Numbered from the stretch's first letter, positions 23,533 through 31,539 are shown. The stretch is DNA of 35,396 bases from CAYOZL01 sp964408435 (GCA_964408435.1 CAYOZL010000021.1:1-35396), one strand, 5' to 3'. Notes: generated from the letters alone by a model not told the origin. Numbers and translations are program-made.

Positions 23533-23700
23533 GATCTTAATCCTAGTCTTAATCTTAGTCTTGGTCTTAATTCTTAATCCTAGTCTTTTTTTTCTAGCCT
23601 TATCTTTTTTAATCCAGATTTAACTTCACAAAAAAATCTATATTCTAGCAGAATGTAAAAGACCAAGACCAAGACCAAGATTAAGACTAGGATTGTGATC
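23533..23700. repeat. Inverted repeat built from CTTAGT/CTTAAT/CTTGGT hexamers
   Basis: The left arm (from 23533) and right arm (about 23660-23700) are imperfect complements about 40 bp long. Both consist of degenerate tandem hexamers of the type (A/G)(A/G)TCTT. The outermost GATC and the block AATCCTAGTCTTAATCTT are nearly identical once the right arm is reverse-complemented. It lies between two convergent units, the repeat protein gene and tRNA-Glu. The same family appears at 34207-34380. Confidence 0.7.
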
Positions 23701-23736
23701 TTTGTTTGTTGTGGATTTTGAGAAATGAAAAAAAAA

Positions 23737-23812
23737 TGGCGTCCCCAGGGGGGTTCGAACCCCCGTTACCGCCGTGAAAGGGCGGTGTCCTGGACCACTA
23801 GACGATGGGGAC
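23737..23812 (-). tRNA. tRNA-Glu (anticodon UUC)
   Basis: On the minus strand a complete cloverleaf starts GTCCCCATCGTCTAGTGG. The 7-bp acceptor stem is perfect, the anticodon stem is CCGCC/GGCGG with loop CTTTCAC (anticodon TTC at 23776-23778), and the T-loop is GGTTCGAACC. The discriminator G and an encoded CCA (23737-23739) complete it. A run of T immediately follows and probably terminates transcription. The sequence is very close to E. coli tRNA-Glu. Confidence 0.98.
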
Positions 23813-23830
23813 GCATGGACATAAATTCAT

Positions 23831-23864
23831 ATTATTAAAGATGTTTAATATGTTCTTTAATAAT
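23831..23864. promoter_or_regulatory. 11-bp perfect inverted repeat between tRNA-Glu and the esterase gene
   Basis: ATTATTAAAGA (23831-23841) and TCTTTAATAAT (23854-23864) are exact complements around a 12-nt centre. The site is 19-52 bp upstream of the tRNA 5' end and 85-118 bp upstream of the esterase start, so it could act on either promoter. Arms are almost purely A/T, which lowers its weight. Confidence 0.35.
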
Positions 23865-23948
23865 CGTCTGTTATGAGGCAGAATGTGTATTTTAAATCTG
23901 CAATTAGGTCAAGTGCTTTGTGCCTAGGTGCATAAAAATAGTGTGCAA

Positions 23949-24644
23949 ATGATTAATTCTATAGAATCAAAGAATGATAATTTAGGGCTTAAATATCGCT
24001 CATATTTGCCTGAGATTAAAAGTAATAAGTGTTTACTACTTGTGCATGGTAGAGCAGGTAATTCTAAGGTGATGTGGATATTTACAAAGGCTCTAAAAGA
24101 TAAGAGATGCACGATTCTTGCCCCTCAAGCGCATTTAGAGGATGAGATTGGTGGATATAGTTGGTGGGAGATAGGTGGGAATAAAGATAAATCAGGAGAT
24201 GTATTAATTGATGCTAGTTATTTGTCTGATTCAGTAGTAAAGCTAGAAAAATTTATTGAGAATTTAAAGCAAGAATATCAAGTAAGTGAAATTATAGCTT
24301 TTGGTTTTAGTCAAGGTGCTGGATTGATTTCAACACTTGCAGTAAAAAATCCTAAATTATTTTCTAGTATAGCAATGCTTTCAGGTTTTTTACCAACTCC
24401 AGCTAGGTATCAACTAGAAAAAAATAATATAGACAGTGAAGCTAGTAAAAAGAATTTACCTAATATCTTTATGTTTCATGGAAGCAAAGACGAGATTATA
24501 AAATTTGAAAGAGCTAAAAAAGATGCTGAAATTTTAAGTAAGTATTCTAAGAGTTTTAAGTTTATACAAGACGATGTTGGTCATAAAGTAAGTTCTACTG
24601 GAATAAAAGAATTAGGAAATTGGATAGAGCAAGTTTATGAGTGA
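23949..24644 (+). CDS. Alpha/beta hydrolase, phospholipase/carboxylesterase family
   Basis: The 231-residue protein (ATG start at 23949) has LLVHGRAGNS near the oxyanion site, the nucleophile in FGFSQGAGLI (GxSxG), an Asp in FHGSKDEII, and His in DDVGHKVSS. Motif order fits the carboxylesterase/acyl-protein thioesterase family (PF02230), cytoplasmic hydrolases of esters and thioesters. The substrate is unknown. Upstream in-frame GTG codons at 23928 and 23943 are possible starts. The last 8 bp overlap the start of the Nudix gene (ATGAGTGA), so the two are probably translationally coupled. Confidence 0.82.
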   Translation: MINSIESKNDNLGLKYRSYLPEIKSNKCLLLVHGRAGNSKVMWIFTKALKDKRCTILAPQAHLEDEIGGYSWWEIGGNKDKSGDVLIDASYLSDSVVKLEKFIENLKQEYQVSEIIAFGFSQGAGLISTLAVKNPKLFSSIAMLSGFLPTPARYQLEKNNIDSEASKKNLPNIFMFHGSKDEIIKFERAKKDAEILSKYSKSFKFIQDDVGHKVSSTGIKELGNWIEQVYE

Positions 24645-25134
24645 TTTATCTATATCTGCTCCGGTCCTATCTACTCTTTGCTACGTAAGCAAAGGAGATA
24701 AAACCTTAATGCTTAATCGTAACAAAAAAATAAACGATATTCATAAAGGCAAATGGAATGGTTTAGGTGGAAAGTTTGAACCAGGTGAGTCTCCTGAGCT
24801 GTGTGTAATTAGAGAAGTTAAGGAAGAAAGTGGTCTTGATATAGTTAGCCCTACTTTAAAAGGCTTTATTTCTTTTCCTAATTTTAAGCAAAGTAGTAAT
24901 GGGCAGTGGCAAGACTGGTATGTCTTTATTTTTGTATCTTCTCAATTTACTGGAAATTTAATTGATAGTGACGAAGGGACACTGCAGTGGATAGAAAGCA
25001 ATAAGCTTTTAGATCTACCTTTATGGGAAGGGGATAAGATTTTTATTCCATGGTTGTCTCAAGAAAAATTTTTTTCAGCTAAATTTGTTTATGTTGAGAA
25101 GAAGTTAGAAAGACACGAAGTTGTTTTTTATTAG
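24637..25134 (+). CDS. Nudix hydrolase, MTH1/8-oxo-dGTPase-like
   Basis: The 165-residue protein contains a full Nudix box, GGKFEPGESPELCVIREV then KEESGL, matching Gx5Ex7REUxEExGU with all metal-binding glutamates. Upstream, KGDKTLMLNRNKKINDIHKGKWNGLGG resembles the MTH1/MutT-type 8-oxo-dGTP diphosphatases that clean the nucleotide pool of oxidised bases. The C-terminus (QDWYVFIF...DEGTLQWIESNKLLDLPLWEGD) also fits that family. The upstream esterase gene overlaps its start by 8 bp. It converges with the glutaryl-CoA dehydrogenase gene 16 bp away, and no terminator is visible between them. Confidence 0.88.
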   Translation: MSDLSISAPVLSTLCYVSKGDKTLMLNRNKKINDIHKGKWNGLGGKFEPGESPELCVIREVKEESGLDIVSPTLKGFISFPNFKQSSNGQWQDWYVFIFVSSQFTGNLIDSDEGTLQWIESNKLLDLPLWEGDKIFIPWLSQEKFFSAKFVYVEKKLERHEVVFY

Positions 25135-25150
25135 TAGAGAACTAAAAAAA

Positions 25151-26305
25151 CTATTCAAAAGCAGAGAACCCAGTTATTTCTTTTCCGATAATTAAGCGGT
25201 GAATATCTTCTGTTCCTTCGTAAGTATTAACACTTTCTAAGTTAAGCATATGCCTAATCGCAGGGTATTCAGTGCTTATTCCGTTTGCCCCTAGCATATC
25301 CCTTGCAACTCTAGCAATATCTAATGCAATTGAAACATTATTCATTTTTCCCATAGATACTTGTGTAAATTTACCTTTACCTAAGTCTCTTTGCCTAGAG
25401 ATTTGAATCGCAAGTAACTTGGCCTTTTCAATTTCAGTAATCATTTTAACTAATTTTTTTTGAACTAACTGATAAGCAGCAATTGGTTTTGAGAATTGAA
25501 TTCTTTGTTTTGAATAATTTAGAGCAGATTCATAACAAGCAGTAGCTGCTCCAATAGAACCCCATATAATTCCAAATCTAGCACTATCTAAGCAAAGCAG
25601 TGGCCCTTTAAGACCTATTGCATTAGGTAGTTTGTTTTTAATTGGTATTTTACAATCTTCCATAATGAGTTCACCTGTGTGAGAGGCTCTTAGGGAAAAT
25701 TTATTTTTTATTTCAACTTGTTTTAGCCCAGGTGTGTCTTTCTCAACTAAGAAACCAGATACTGAGCCTTCGTCATCTTTTGCCCATATAACGCATATAT
25801 CAGCTATGTTTGCATTAGTAATCCACCTCTTAGTTCCATTAAGAACATAATGATCTTTTTCTTTTTTGGCTCTAGTTATCATTCCAGCAGGATTTGAACC
25901 AAAGTCAGGCTCTGTTAAGCCAAAACAACCAATTTTTTCTCCACTAGTTAATTGAGGAAGCCATTTCTTTTTTTGTTCCTCACTTCCATATTTCCATATA
26001 GGAAATATTACTAAGCTAGATTGTACAGAGCAAAAACTTCTAACACCAGAGTCCCCATATTCTAATTGCTCACACACAATTCCATAATTAGTATAAGAGC
26101 TTCCTCCACCTCCGTATTCTTCAGGAATAAAACTACCTAGATAACCATTTTTACCAAGTAACTTTGGTAGCTCATCAGGAAAAGTTCCATCGTTAAAATG
26201 TTTTGAGATATCCGGAAGAATATTTTTTTCTACAAATTTTTTTGCAGAGTTTTTAAGTATTTTTTCTTCGTCAGATAGTAGAGAGTCTGTGTTGAGGATA
26301 TCCAT
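25151..26305 (-). CDS. Acyl-CoA dehydrogenase, glutaryl-CoA dehydrogenase type
   Basis: The 384-residue FAD enzyme has the acyl-CoA dehydrogenase layout: N-terminal helical domain, beta domain with CFGLTEPDFGSNP and the C-terminal helical domain. Glutaryl-CoA dehydrogenase features are SGVRSFCSVQSSLV, with the substrate-binding arginine, and NLESVNTYEGTEDIHRLIIGKEITG, with the catalytic Glu in TYEGT. The enzyme oxidatively decarboxylates glutaryl-CoA to crotonyl-CoA in lysine degradation. Its co-occurrence with an HglS-like gene supports this role. A perfect TATAAT lies 8 nt before the start on the minus strand, implying a leaderless or very short-leader mRNA. Confidence 0.93.
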   Translation of the reverse strand: MDILNTDSLLSDEEKILKNSAKKFVEKNILPDISKHFNDGTFPDELPKLLGKNGYLGSFIPEEYGGGGSSYTNYGIVCEQLEYGDSGVRSFCSVQSSLVIFPIWKYGSEEQKKKWLPQLTSGEKIGCFGLTEPDFGSNPAGMITRAKKEKDHYVLNGTKRWITNANIADICVIWAKDDEGSVSGFLVEKDTPGLKQVEIKNKFSLRASHTGELIMEDCKIPIKNKLPNAIGLKGPLLCLDSARFGIIWGSIGAATACYESALNYSKQRIQFSKPIAAYQLVQKKLVKMITEIEKAKLLAIQISRQRDLGKGKFTQVSMGKMNNVSIALDIARVARDMLGANGISTEYPAIRHMLNLESVNTYEGTEDIHRLIIGKEITGFSAFE

Positions 26306-26313
26306 ATAAGAAG

Positions 26314-26319
26314 ATTATA
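26314..26319 (-). promoter_or_regulatory. Consensus -10 of the glutaryl-CoA dehydrogenase gene
   Basis: Read on the minus strand this is TATAAT, separated from the ATG at 26305 by only 8 nt. No -35 better than TTTTTC/TTTTCA at the correct spacing is seen. Confidence 0.5.
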
Positions 26320-26344
26320 GCTCTTAGTTTGGATATGAAAAAGA

Positions 26345-26415
26345 TTTTTTTCTTACAGAGACACAGAGATTTAGAGGTTTCTAAAATAAATCCTCTGCGT
26401 TCTCTGCGACTCTGT
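26345..26415. repeat. CTCTGTG-type palindromic repeat between glutaryl-CoA dehydrogenase and bacilliredoxin
   Basis: The left arm ACAGAGACACAGAGATTTAG and the right arm, containing CCTCTGCGTTCTCTGC and CTCTGTGAG, are imperfect complements (about 20 of 26 pairs) around an AT-rich loop. The element fills the 126-bp gap between these genes. It belongs to the family also found at 13012-13050 and around yebC. Confidence 0.7.
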
Positions 26416-26431
26416 GAGAGTTTTTTAAATT

Positions 26432-26845
26432 TTAGCAGTGCTTATCGAAAAATCCTTTTAGTTTCTCAGCAATTTGCTCTGGGCTACTGCCTTCAATATC
26501 TTGCCTATGAAGCATGTCTGCAACTTTACCTTCTTTCATCAATGCAATTGCAGGGGATGTAGGAGGAATGCCTAAAAAGTAAGAACGAGCTTTATCTGTT
26601 GCTTCTTTATCTTGCCCAGCAAACACAGTAGTTAGTTTTTTAGGAAGCTTTTCGTTTTTAAGTGCTAATGCAACACCAGGTCTGCATCCACCAGCTGCAC
26701 AACCACATACTGAGTTTACTACAACTAAAACAGTGTCTTGCTCAGTAGCAAGAATTCCATCAACTTCATCAGCAGTTTTTAGTTCTTGAAAGCCAATATT
26801 TGTAAGTTCTTCTCTCATTGGCTTAACTATTTGTGGATCATACAT
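26432..26845 (-). CDS. Bacilliredoxin, BrxA/BrxB (YphP/YqiW) family
   Basis: The 137-residue protein has the family signature NSVCGCAAGGCRPG with a CGC motif at residues 47-49, plus MYDPQIVKPMREEL at the N-terminus and GIPPTSPAIALM. Bacilliredoxins remove bacillithiol from bacillithiolated proteins through the first cysteine of CGC. Presence of BshA in the same window supports a bacillithiol system. The start has a good ribosome site (AAGGAG 5-10 nt upstream on the minus strand). It lies 37 bp downstream of the thioredoxin-like gene, same strand, so co-transcription is likely. Confidence 0.94.
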   Translation of the reverse strand: MYDPQIVKPMREELTNIGFQELKTADEVDGILATEQDTVLVVVNSVCGCAAGGCRPGVALALKNEKLPKKLTTVFAGQDKEATDKARSYFLGIPPTSPAIALMKEGKVADMLHRQDIEGSSPEQIAEKLKGFFDKHC

Positions 26846-26882
26846 ATTTTTCTCCTTAATGTAATTCTTTTAAAAAATCTTT

Positions 26883-27467
26883 TTAATCGTTATATTTTTT
26901 TCTTAATGCTGGGGCTAACCTCAGCATGTGCTGTAGTCGCTCAAAGTAGTCGATCCACTCACTTATTTCAAGTTCTATAGCAGATTTTTCAGGTGGTAAG
27001 ATTCCTGGATCACAAGCAGCTCCATCCAAAGAAGATACAGCAGACCTATATACGCTAAGATGCTTATCTCCAAACCTTGAAACTTCATAAAAATCTTCTG
27101 TTAAACAAACTATTACCGGAACTTTCTGAGCTCCGTTGATTTTAAGCTCTTCTAGTAGCTCAGGGTTTTCTCTGTTATCTATAAATTTAAACTTAAATAA
27201 TTCAGATTGTTTCTCTATCGCGTTAAATATTGGCCCTTGTCTAATACAATCTCCACACCAAATGCCAGACATTACAAGAATATTCAATTTTCTTTTAAAG
27301 CTAGAAATCCTTTTAATTAATTCGGGTGCTAAGCTTACTTCTTGCTCGTAGTTTCTCCATTTCTCTTTTTCTTGTTCTGTTCCAGTATCTAGATAGTTTT
27401 CATAATCAAGAGCTTTCTCGTAGTAGTTCTTAAAGAAATCCGATCTTTTATCTGAGTATTTTGACAT
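26883..27467 (-). CDS. Thioredoxin-like protein with WCGDC motif
   Basis: The 194-residue protein has a helical N-terminal extension of about 60 residues. A thioredoxin fold follows with the redox motif WCGDC (Cys71 and Cys74) in MSGIWCGDCIRQGPIF, and a cis-proline region near KVPVIVCLTED. WCGDC is typical of the Thioredoxin_9-type proteins. No signal peptide is seen, so it should be cytoplasmic. It sits directly upstream of the bacilliredoxin gene, so a role as thiol reductant or partner in the bacillithiol pathway is plausible inference. It is divergent from the ABC transporter operon; the perfect palindrome AGACGTCT lies in the shared promoter region. Confidence 0.8.
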   Translation of the reverse strand: MSKYSDKRSDFFKNYYEKALDYENYLDTGTEQEKEKWRNYEQEVSLAPELIKRISSFKRKLNILVMSGIWCGDCIRQGPIFNAIEKQSELFKFKFIDNRENPELLEELKINGAQKVPVIVCLTEDFYEVSRFGDKHLSVYRSAVSSLDGAACDPGILPPEKSAIELEISEWIDYFERLQHMLRLAPALRKKYND

Positions 27468-27545
27468 ATTTTGTTGGCCTTTTATTTCTATAGACGTCTT
27501 ATTAGGCTATGTAATACAGCTTGTAAAATAGAATGTGAATAAAAA

Positions 27546-28544
27546 GTGATAAAAGTAAATAAACTAGTAAAAAAATACCAAACCTATGATCGTAGAGAAG
27601 GTATAGCAGGAAGCGTTAAAGATTTATTTAACAGAAACTACAAAGAGCTAACCGCAGTAGATGAAATATCTTTTGATATTAATGAAGGTGAGCTTATAGG
27701 TTATATAGGGCCTAATGGGGCAGGGAAGTCTACTAGTATTAAAATGCTTACAGGAATATTGAAACCAACTTCAGGGGATATAAATGTTTTTGGTTTTCAT
27801 CCTTTTTATCAAAGAAAGCAATACGCACAAATAATTGGAGTTGTCTTTGGTCAAAGAACTCAGCTTTGGTGGGATATCGCAGTTAGAGAGTCATTAAATC
27901 TATTAGCTAAAATATATTCAGTTAGTGATGCTGATTATAAAAAAAGAATGGAACTTTTTAATGATGTTTTAGGTTTAGAAAAATTATTAAAACGTCCAGT
28001 TAGAAAATTATCTCTTGGAGAGCGAATGAGATGCGATTTAGCCGCAAGCTTAATTCATAATCCTAAAGTGCTTTTTCTAGACGAGCCTACAATTGGACTA
28101 GACCAAGTTGCAAAAGATTCAATTAGAGAGTTTTTAAGAGAAATAAATAAAGAATTAAAGACAACAATAATTCTTACAACTCATGACTTAAAAGAAATAG
28201 AGGAGCTTTGTGAGAAAATAATTGTCTTAGATAGTGGAAAAATTGTTTATAATGGAATGCTTGAAAAGGTTAAAAACCTTCCTGGTCTAAAAAGAATACT
28301 AACAGTGGATTTTGCTAGCGAATTTTCTAATGATTCAGAAATTAAAAAATTAAGTAATAAGTTTAAAGCTAGCTTTGAATTTGAAACTAATAAAAAACTG
28401 ATAGCAAAAATAGATCCTAGTATTCTTCCAGTAGCTGATGTTGTTAAGGAGATAGTCTCTAATTATAAAGTAGCAGATATTAGTATTTCTGAGCCAAGCA
28501 TTGAGCAGGTAATTTCAAAGATTTACAAAGATGGAGTTAACTAG
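27546..28544 (+). CDS. ABC-2 type transporter ATP-binding protein
   Basis: The 332-residue protein (GTG start) has the Walker A GPNGAGKST (55-63), a Q-loop in VVFGQRTQLWWD, the signature LSLGERMRCDLA, Walker B with LFLDEPTIGLD, and the switch His in TTHDLKEIE. The N-terminal YQTYDRREGIAGSVKDLF and the C-terminal accessory domain match the COG4586 subfamily, paired with two ABC-2 permeases of the COG4587/COG3694 type. Its partners follow at 28551 and 29370. The exported substrate is unknown. TAGAAT lies 11 nt before the GTG as a possible -10. Confidence 0.93.
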   Translation: MIKVNKLVKKYQTYDRREGIAGSVKDLFNRNYKELTAVDEISFDINEGELIGYIGPNGAGKSTSIKMLTGILKPTSGDINVFGFHPFYQRKQYAQIIGVVFGQRTQLWWDIAVRESLNLLAKIYSVSDADYKKRMELFNDVLGLEKLLKRPVRKLSLGERMRCDLAASLIHNPKVLFLDEPTIGLDQVAKDSIREFLREINKELKTTIILTTHDLKEIEELCEKIIVLDSGKIVYNGMLEKVKNLPGLKRILTVDFASEFSNDSEIKKLSNKFKASFEFETNKKLIAKIDPSILPVADVVKEIVSNYKVADISISEPSIEQVISKIYKDGVN

Positions 28545-28550
28545 ATAGAG

Positions 28551-29360
28551 ATGCTTACAGGCTCCACATATCCTATTTTTATAAAAAATTCATTTTTAAA
28601 AATGCTTGCTTACAGAATGAGGTATGTAACAGGTATTTTAACTTATTTAATGTTTGTCTCTGTGAATTATTTTATTTGGGAAGCTGTTTTTGCAAATTCA
28701 GAACCTGGAATGAAAATAAAAGGTTACACATTTAAAGAAATGGTAACTTATATAAGTATAGCTTGGGTTTCTAGAAGTTTATATTTTTCTAATATTGATG
28801 AGCAAATAGATAGCTTAGTAAAAACTGGACAAATAAGCGTGTTTTTAATTAGGCCTGTTAACTTCCATAATATTATGGTCTTTCAGGCAATTGGAGAGTC
28901 TCTTTTTCGCTTAATATTCTTCACCATCCCTATTGCAATAGTTATTGTAAATATTTTTCCAGTAGCTTTGCCTCAATCTTTCTTACACGCACTAATGTTT
29001 CTAGTCTCAAGTTTTCTTAGCTTTTTAGTTTTAGCAGAAATGAATTTTTTAGTTGGTTTACTTAGTTTTTTTATTAAATCAATTCAAGGAATTGTAAGAG
29101 CAAAGTATTTTCTTATTCAGTTGTTATCAGGTTTATTGCTTCCAATTACTTTTTTCCCTGAAGCTCTACAAAAAATAGTAAATTTACTACCTTTTGTAAC
29201 TATCGCCTTTTTACCTTTGCAGTGCTACTTAGGAAAGGTTTCAGTCTCTGAATTTCCTGTCTTATTGTTTCAACAGTTTTTTTGGTTTGTTCTTTTGTAT
29301 CTAATAGGCAGAGTTTTGTGGAAAAAAGCTATATCTCATTTAACATTGCAAGGAGGGTAG
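28551..29360 (+). CDS. ABC-2 type permease, subunit 1
   Basis: The 269-residue protein has about six membrane helices with hydrophobic segments near residues 22-42, 60-80, 110-135, 140-170, 175-205 and 230-255. SLVKTGQISVFLIRPVN, a conserved cytoplasmic loop motif of COG4587-type permeases, is at about residue 90. It starts 6 bp after the ATPase gene and would form a heteromeric exporter with the ATPase and the following permease. An Asn/Trp-rich first extracellular loop precedes it. Substrate not identified. Confidence 0.9.
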   Translation: MLTGSTYPIFIKNSFLKMLAYRMRYVTGILTYLMFVSVNYFIWEAVFANSEPGMKIKGYTFKEMVTYISIAWVSRSLYFSNIDEQIDSLVKTGQISVFLIRPVNFHNIMVFQAIGESLFRLIFFTIPIAIVIVNIFPVALPQSFLHALMFLVSSFLSFLVLAEMNFLVGLLSFFIKSIQGIVRAKYFLIQLLSGLLLPITFFPEALQKIVNLLPFVTIAFLPLQCYLGKVSVSEFPVLLFQQFFWFVLLYLIGRVLWKKAISHLTLQGG

Positions 29361-29369
29361 GGCTTAAGA

Positions 29370-30155
29370 ATGAAGATTTATTCTCAATACTTTATTCAGT
29401 TCTTAAAAAGCAAGCTAGAGTATAAGCTGGATTTTTTTGCTGAAATCTTTGCAAATATAGTTACATCTTTCTCAGGTTTATTATTTATCTTTTTTTTAAT
29501 GGATGGGGAACAAATTAGTCATTTAAAAGACTGGAGTAGAGATGAGGTGTTTTTTATCTACGGTTACTCGCTTATTCCATTGGCTTTATTTGGTTGCGTT
29601 GCTCTTAATTTATATCGTTTTGGAGATAGGTATATAATTCAAGGAGCTTTTGATAGAATTTTATTAAGGCCACTCGATTCTCTAGCTCAGGTTCTTTTTG
29701 AGTCTTTTAATTTAGAAAGTATAGGTAGCTTAATAGTTGGACTTGTAATCTTTTTTTACTTTGGCTCTCGTTTAGAAATTGAATTAGGATTTATTGATTA
29801 CCTTTGGTTATTGCTAAGTGCTGTCTCGGGGTCAGTTATCTTACTTTCTGTTTTCGTTTTTCTAGCTTCTTTATCATTTCATTTTGAAGATAGACTTGGT
29901 ATTGCTGCACCAGTATATAATTTAAGTAGATTTGGAAGATATCCATTACCTATTTTTAACAAACTAATTCAGTTTGTGCTTAAGTGGGTAATCCCGTTTG
30001 CCTTTGTAGCTTTTTATCCTGCAACTCATTTTCTAGATAGAAAAGAGTATTTAATTTTTTGTTATGCTAGCCCTTTAATTTCTTTGATCTGGGCAATGCT
30101 TACCTATCAAATGTGGAAATTTGGAGTTAGCAAATATGCCTCTACTGGGAATTAA
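29370..30155 (+). CDS. ABC-2 type permease, subunit 2
   Basis: The 261-residue protein has about six membrane helices and the COG3694-like signature GAFDRILLRPLDSLAQVLFES, paralogous to the loop in subunit 1. YPLPIFNKLIQFVLKWVIPFAFVAFYPATHFL near the C-terminus is typical. It begins 9 bp after subunit 1. Its stop codon overlaps the stop of the convergent membrane protein gene by 4 bp, so no terminator fits between them. Confidence 0.9.
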   Translation: MKIYSQYFIQFLKSKLEYKLDFFAEIFANIVTSFSGLLFIFFLMDGEQISHLKDWSRDEVFFIYGYSLIPLALFGCVALNLYRFGDRYIIQGAFDRILLRPLDSLAQVLFESFNLESIGSLIVGLVIFFYFGSRLEIELGFIDYLWLLLSAVSGSVILLSVFVFLASLSFHFEDRLGIAAPVYNLSRFGRYPLPIFNKLIQFVLKWVIPFAFVAFYPATHFLDRKEYLIFCYASPLISLIWAMLTYQMWKFGVSKYASTGN

Positions 30156-30700
30156 CTTGCTAATTTACTAATTTCTCTAAGAGCAATATTAGTTGGAATT
30201 TTTCTAGAATACTTACTAGGAACTTTGCATCCTAAAGCTTTTTGTGCCTTTGATGTTTCTTTGATCATTTTAGAAACTAGGCTTACAATTTCTTCTGCAC
30301 TGTATTCCCATGTTGCTTTAATTCTAGATTGTTTTGAAGAAGATTGTGTTTTATTTTTCTTATTCTCTTTCTTATATAGTTTCTCAATTTCTTTTTTTGC
30401 ACTGTTTATTTCAAAGATTGAATTACTCTCTAGTGCAAATTCTGTATTATTTAGTTTGTTTTTTACTTTTGATAATGAACTATCTAAGTTATTCAATGAA
30501 TCATGAGCTTCTATTGGTAATGCATTGTGGTATTCATCTACGAACTTTGAGAGTTGTTCTTTTTGCTCGATTCTTAAATCATAATTTTTTGCTACTTTTA
30601 AAAAAGAGATAACTAGAGATCTTTTCATAAAATTAATACGTAAAAAATAAGCGATTACTAATGAGGTGATAGTGATAAATGCGAATAATATAAGTTCCAT
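30152..30700 (-). CDS. Single-pass membrane protein, paralogue 1 of 3
   Basis: The 182-residue protein has one N-terminal membrane helix (about 2-22) followed by a charged, mostly helical domain, probably cytoplasmic (KR follows the helix). It shares with the next two genes: LRxxQ, Pro then LxxLD, ALxSxS, a Lys-rich variable linker, ATWxYxAEEI near residue 130, and a Pro-rich end leading to EIxxL. I do not recognise this family. Identity with its relatives is low, so divergence is old. A good ribosome site (AAAAGG) precedes the ATG. The end overlaps the ABC permease gene by 4 bp. Confidence 0.72.
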   Translation of the reverse strand: MELILFAFITITSLVIAYFLRINFMKRSLVISFLKVAKNYDLRIEQKEQLSKFVDEYHNALPIEAHDSLNNLDSSLSKVKNKLNNTEFALESNSIFEINSAKKEIEKLYKKENKKNKTQSSSKQSRIKATWEYSAEEIVSLVSKMIKETSKAQKALGCKVPSKYSRKIPTNIALREISKLAS

Positions 30701-30747
30701 ATAACCTTTTAATGTTTCTTTATACTATATAGTCGTGTATTTTTTAG

Positions 30748-30765
30748 GATTTGATTCAAATATTT
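30748..30765 (-). promoter_or_regulatory. 18-bp motif upstream of paralogue 1
   Basis: GATTTGATTCAAATATTT lies 48-65 bp upstream of paralogue 1. It matches 31539-31556, upstream of paralogue 2, at 17 of 18 bases, and is close to self-complementary (ATTTGATTCAAAT). Confidence 0.4.
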
Positions 30766-30841
30766 TTGTTGCTTTTAATTTTTTTAATTAAATGGGTTTG
30801 AAGTTTTAGTGAAGTCTTTAGAGTAGGTATGTCTAAACTAG

Positions 30842-30883
30842 AATAGCAAAGAACTAACTGAATAAAGTTAGTTCCTTGCTATT
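30842..30883 (-). terminator. Hairpin after paralogue 2
   Basis: Two 18-bp arms (30842-30859 and 30866-30883) pair with a 6-nt loop. The single mispaired position is A-C on the plus strand but U-G, a wobble pair, on the minus strand, so the structure is intact in the paralogue 2 transcript. It starts 28 bp after that gene's stop. The T-tract is weak, so it may stabilise or block the 3' end as well as terminate. Confidence 0.65.
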
Positions 30884-30910
30884 TAAATAACAATTACATT
30901 TTTTATGTTT

Positions 30911-31477
30911 TTATAACTTAGCTGATAGTAGTGCTATCTCATTTAAAACCAAAGTAGTTGGCTTTTTTCTTTTGTATCTTCTTGGAATTTGATGGCTAAG
31001 AGAATTATGTTGTTTAGATGAAGCTCTAATTGATTGAGAAACTAAATCTATTATTTCTTCAGCTTTGTAGTTCCAAGTTGCTTTAAGACTTTTTAGACTT
31101 CGAGTTTCTTTTTCTTTATTAAGAACATTTAGATCTTTTTTGTTTATTTTATGGTATCTAACAATTCTTCTTTTTGCTTCTTTAATGAAACCGATTGAAT
31201 TACTTTTTAGTGCAAGATTACTATATGAGATAGCATCCTCTGTCTCATTTAGTATTTTATCTAATTCATTTAATGAATCTAGTGAGTCTGCTGGTAGTGA
31301 ATGAAAATAGTCAGCAGTAAGCTCTGAAAGTTTTTTTCTTTGCTCAATTCTCAAATCATAATTATTTGCAACTATGACTAATGAATCGACTAGGGATTTC
31401 TTCAAAAACATAATATGTAGTGAGAATCCTAATAAGGCTGAAAGAATGATAAAAGTGAAAAATATTAAGATGTTCAT
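30911..31477 (-). CDS. Single-pass membrane protein, paralogue 2 of 3
   Basis: The 188-residue protein has an N-terminal membrane helix (about 3-23) and the same soluble domain as its neighbours. YDLRIEQRKKLSEL, LPADSLDSLNELDKIL, NLALKSNSIGFIKEAKRRI, and LKATWNYKAEEIIDLVS appear in order, then RRYKRKKPTTLVLNEIALLS at the end. It has more lysine than paralogue 1 in the linker (about 110-125). A TAGGA ribosome site precedes the ATG. Its promoter region contains the 18-bp motif shared with paralogue 1. Function unknown. Confidence 0.72.
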   Translation of the reverse strand: MNILIFFTFIILSALLGFSLHIMFLKKSLVDSLVIVANNYDLRIEQRKKLSELTADYFHSLPADSLDSLNELDKILNETEDAISYSNLALKSNSIGFIKEAKRRIVRYHKINKKDLNVLNKEKETRSLKSLKATWNYKAEEIIDLVSQSIRASSKQHNSLSHQIPRRYKRKKPTTLVLNEIALLSAKL

Positions 31478-31539
31478 ATAAATCCTATTAAAATTGGGTT
31501 GCTAAATTTTATATAACTACCTATCTGTGAATTTAAGAG

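Noticed and set aside
23533..23700. CRISPR array
   Set aside because: The repeats are 6-bp, adjacent, degenerate and inverted, with no spacers and no cas genes nearby.
26329..26562. Plus-strand open frame of 77 codons
   Set aside because: It runs through the CTCTGTG-type repeat and the antisense strand of the bacilliredoxin gene. No plausible protein features.
30225..30612. Two plus-strand frames over paralogue 1, hydrophobic and Phe/Leu rich
   Set aside because: Antisense of the lysine/glutamate-rich membrane protein gene, which produces such pseudo-hydrophobic frames.
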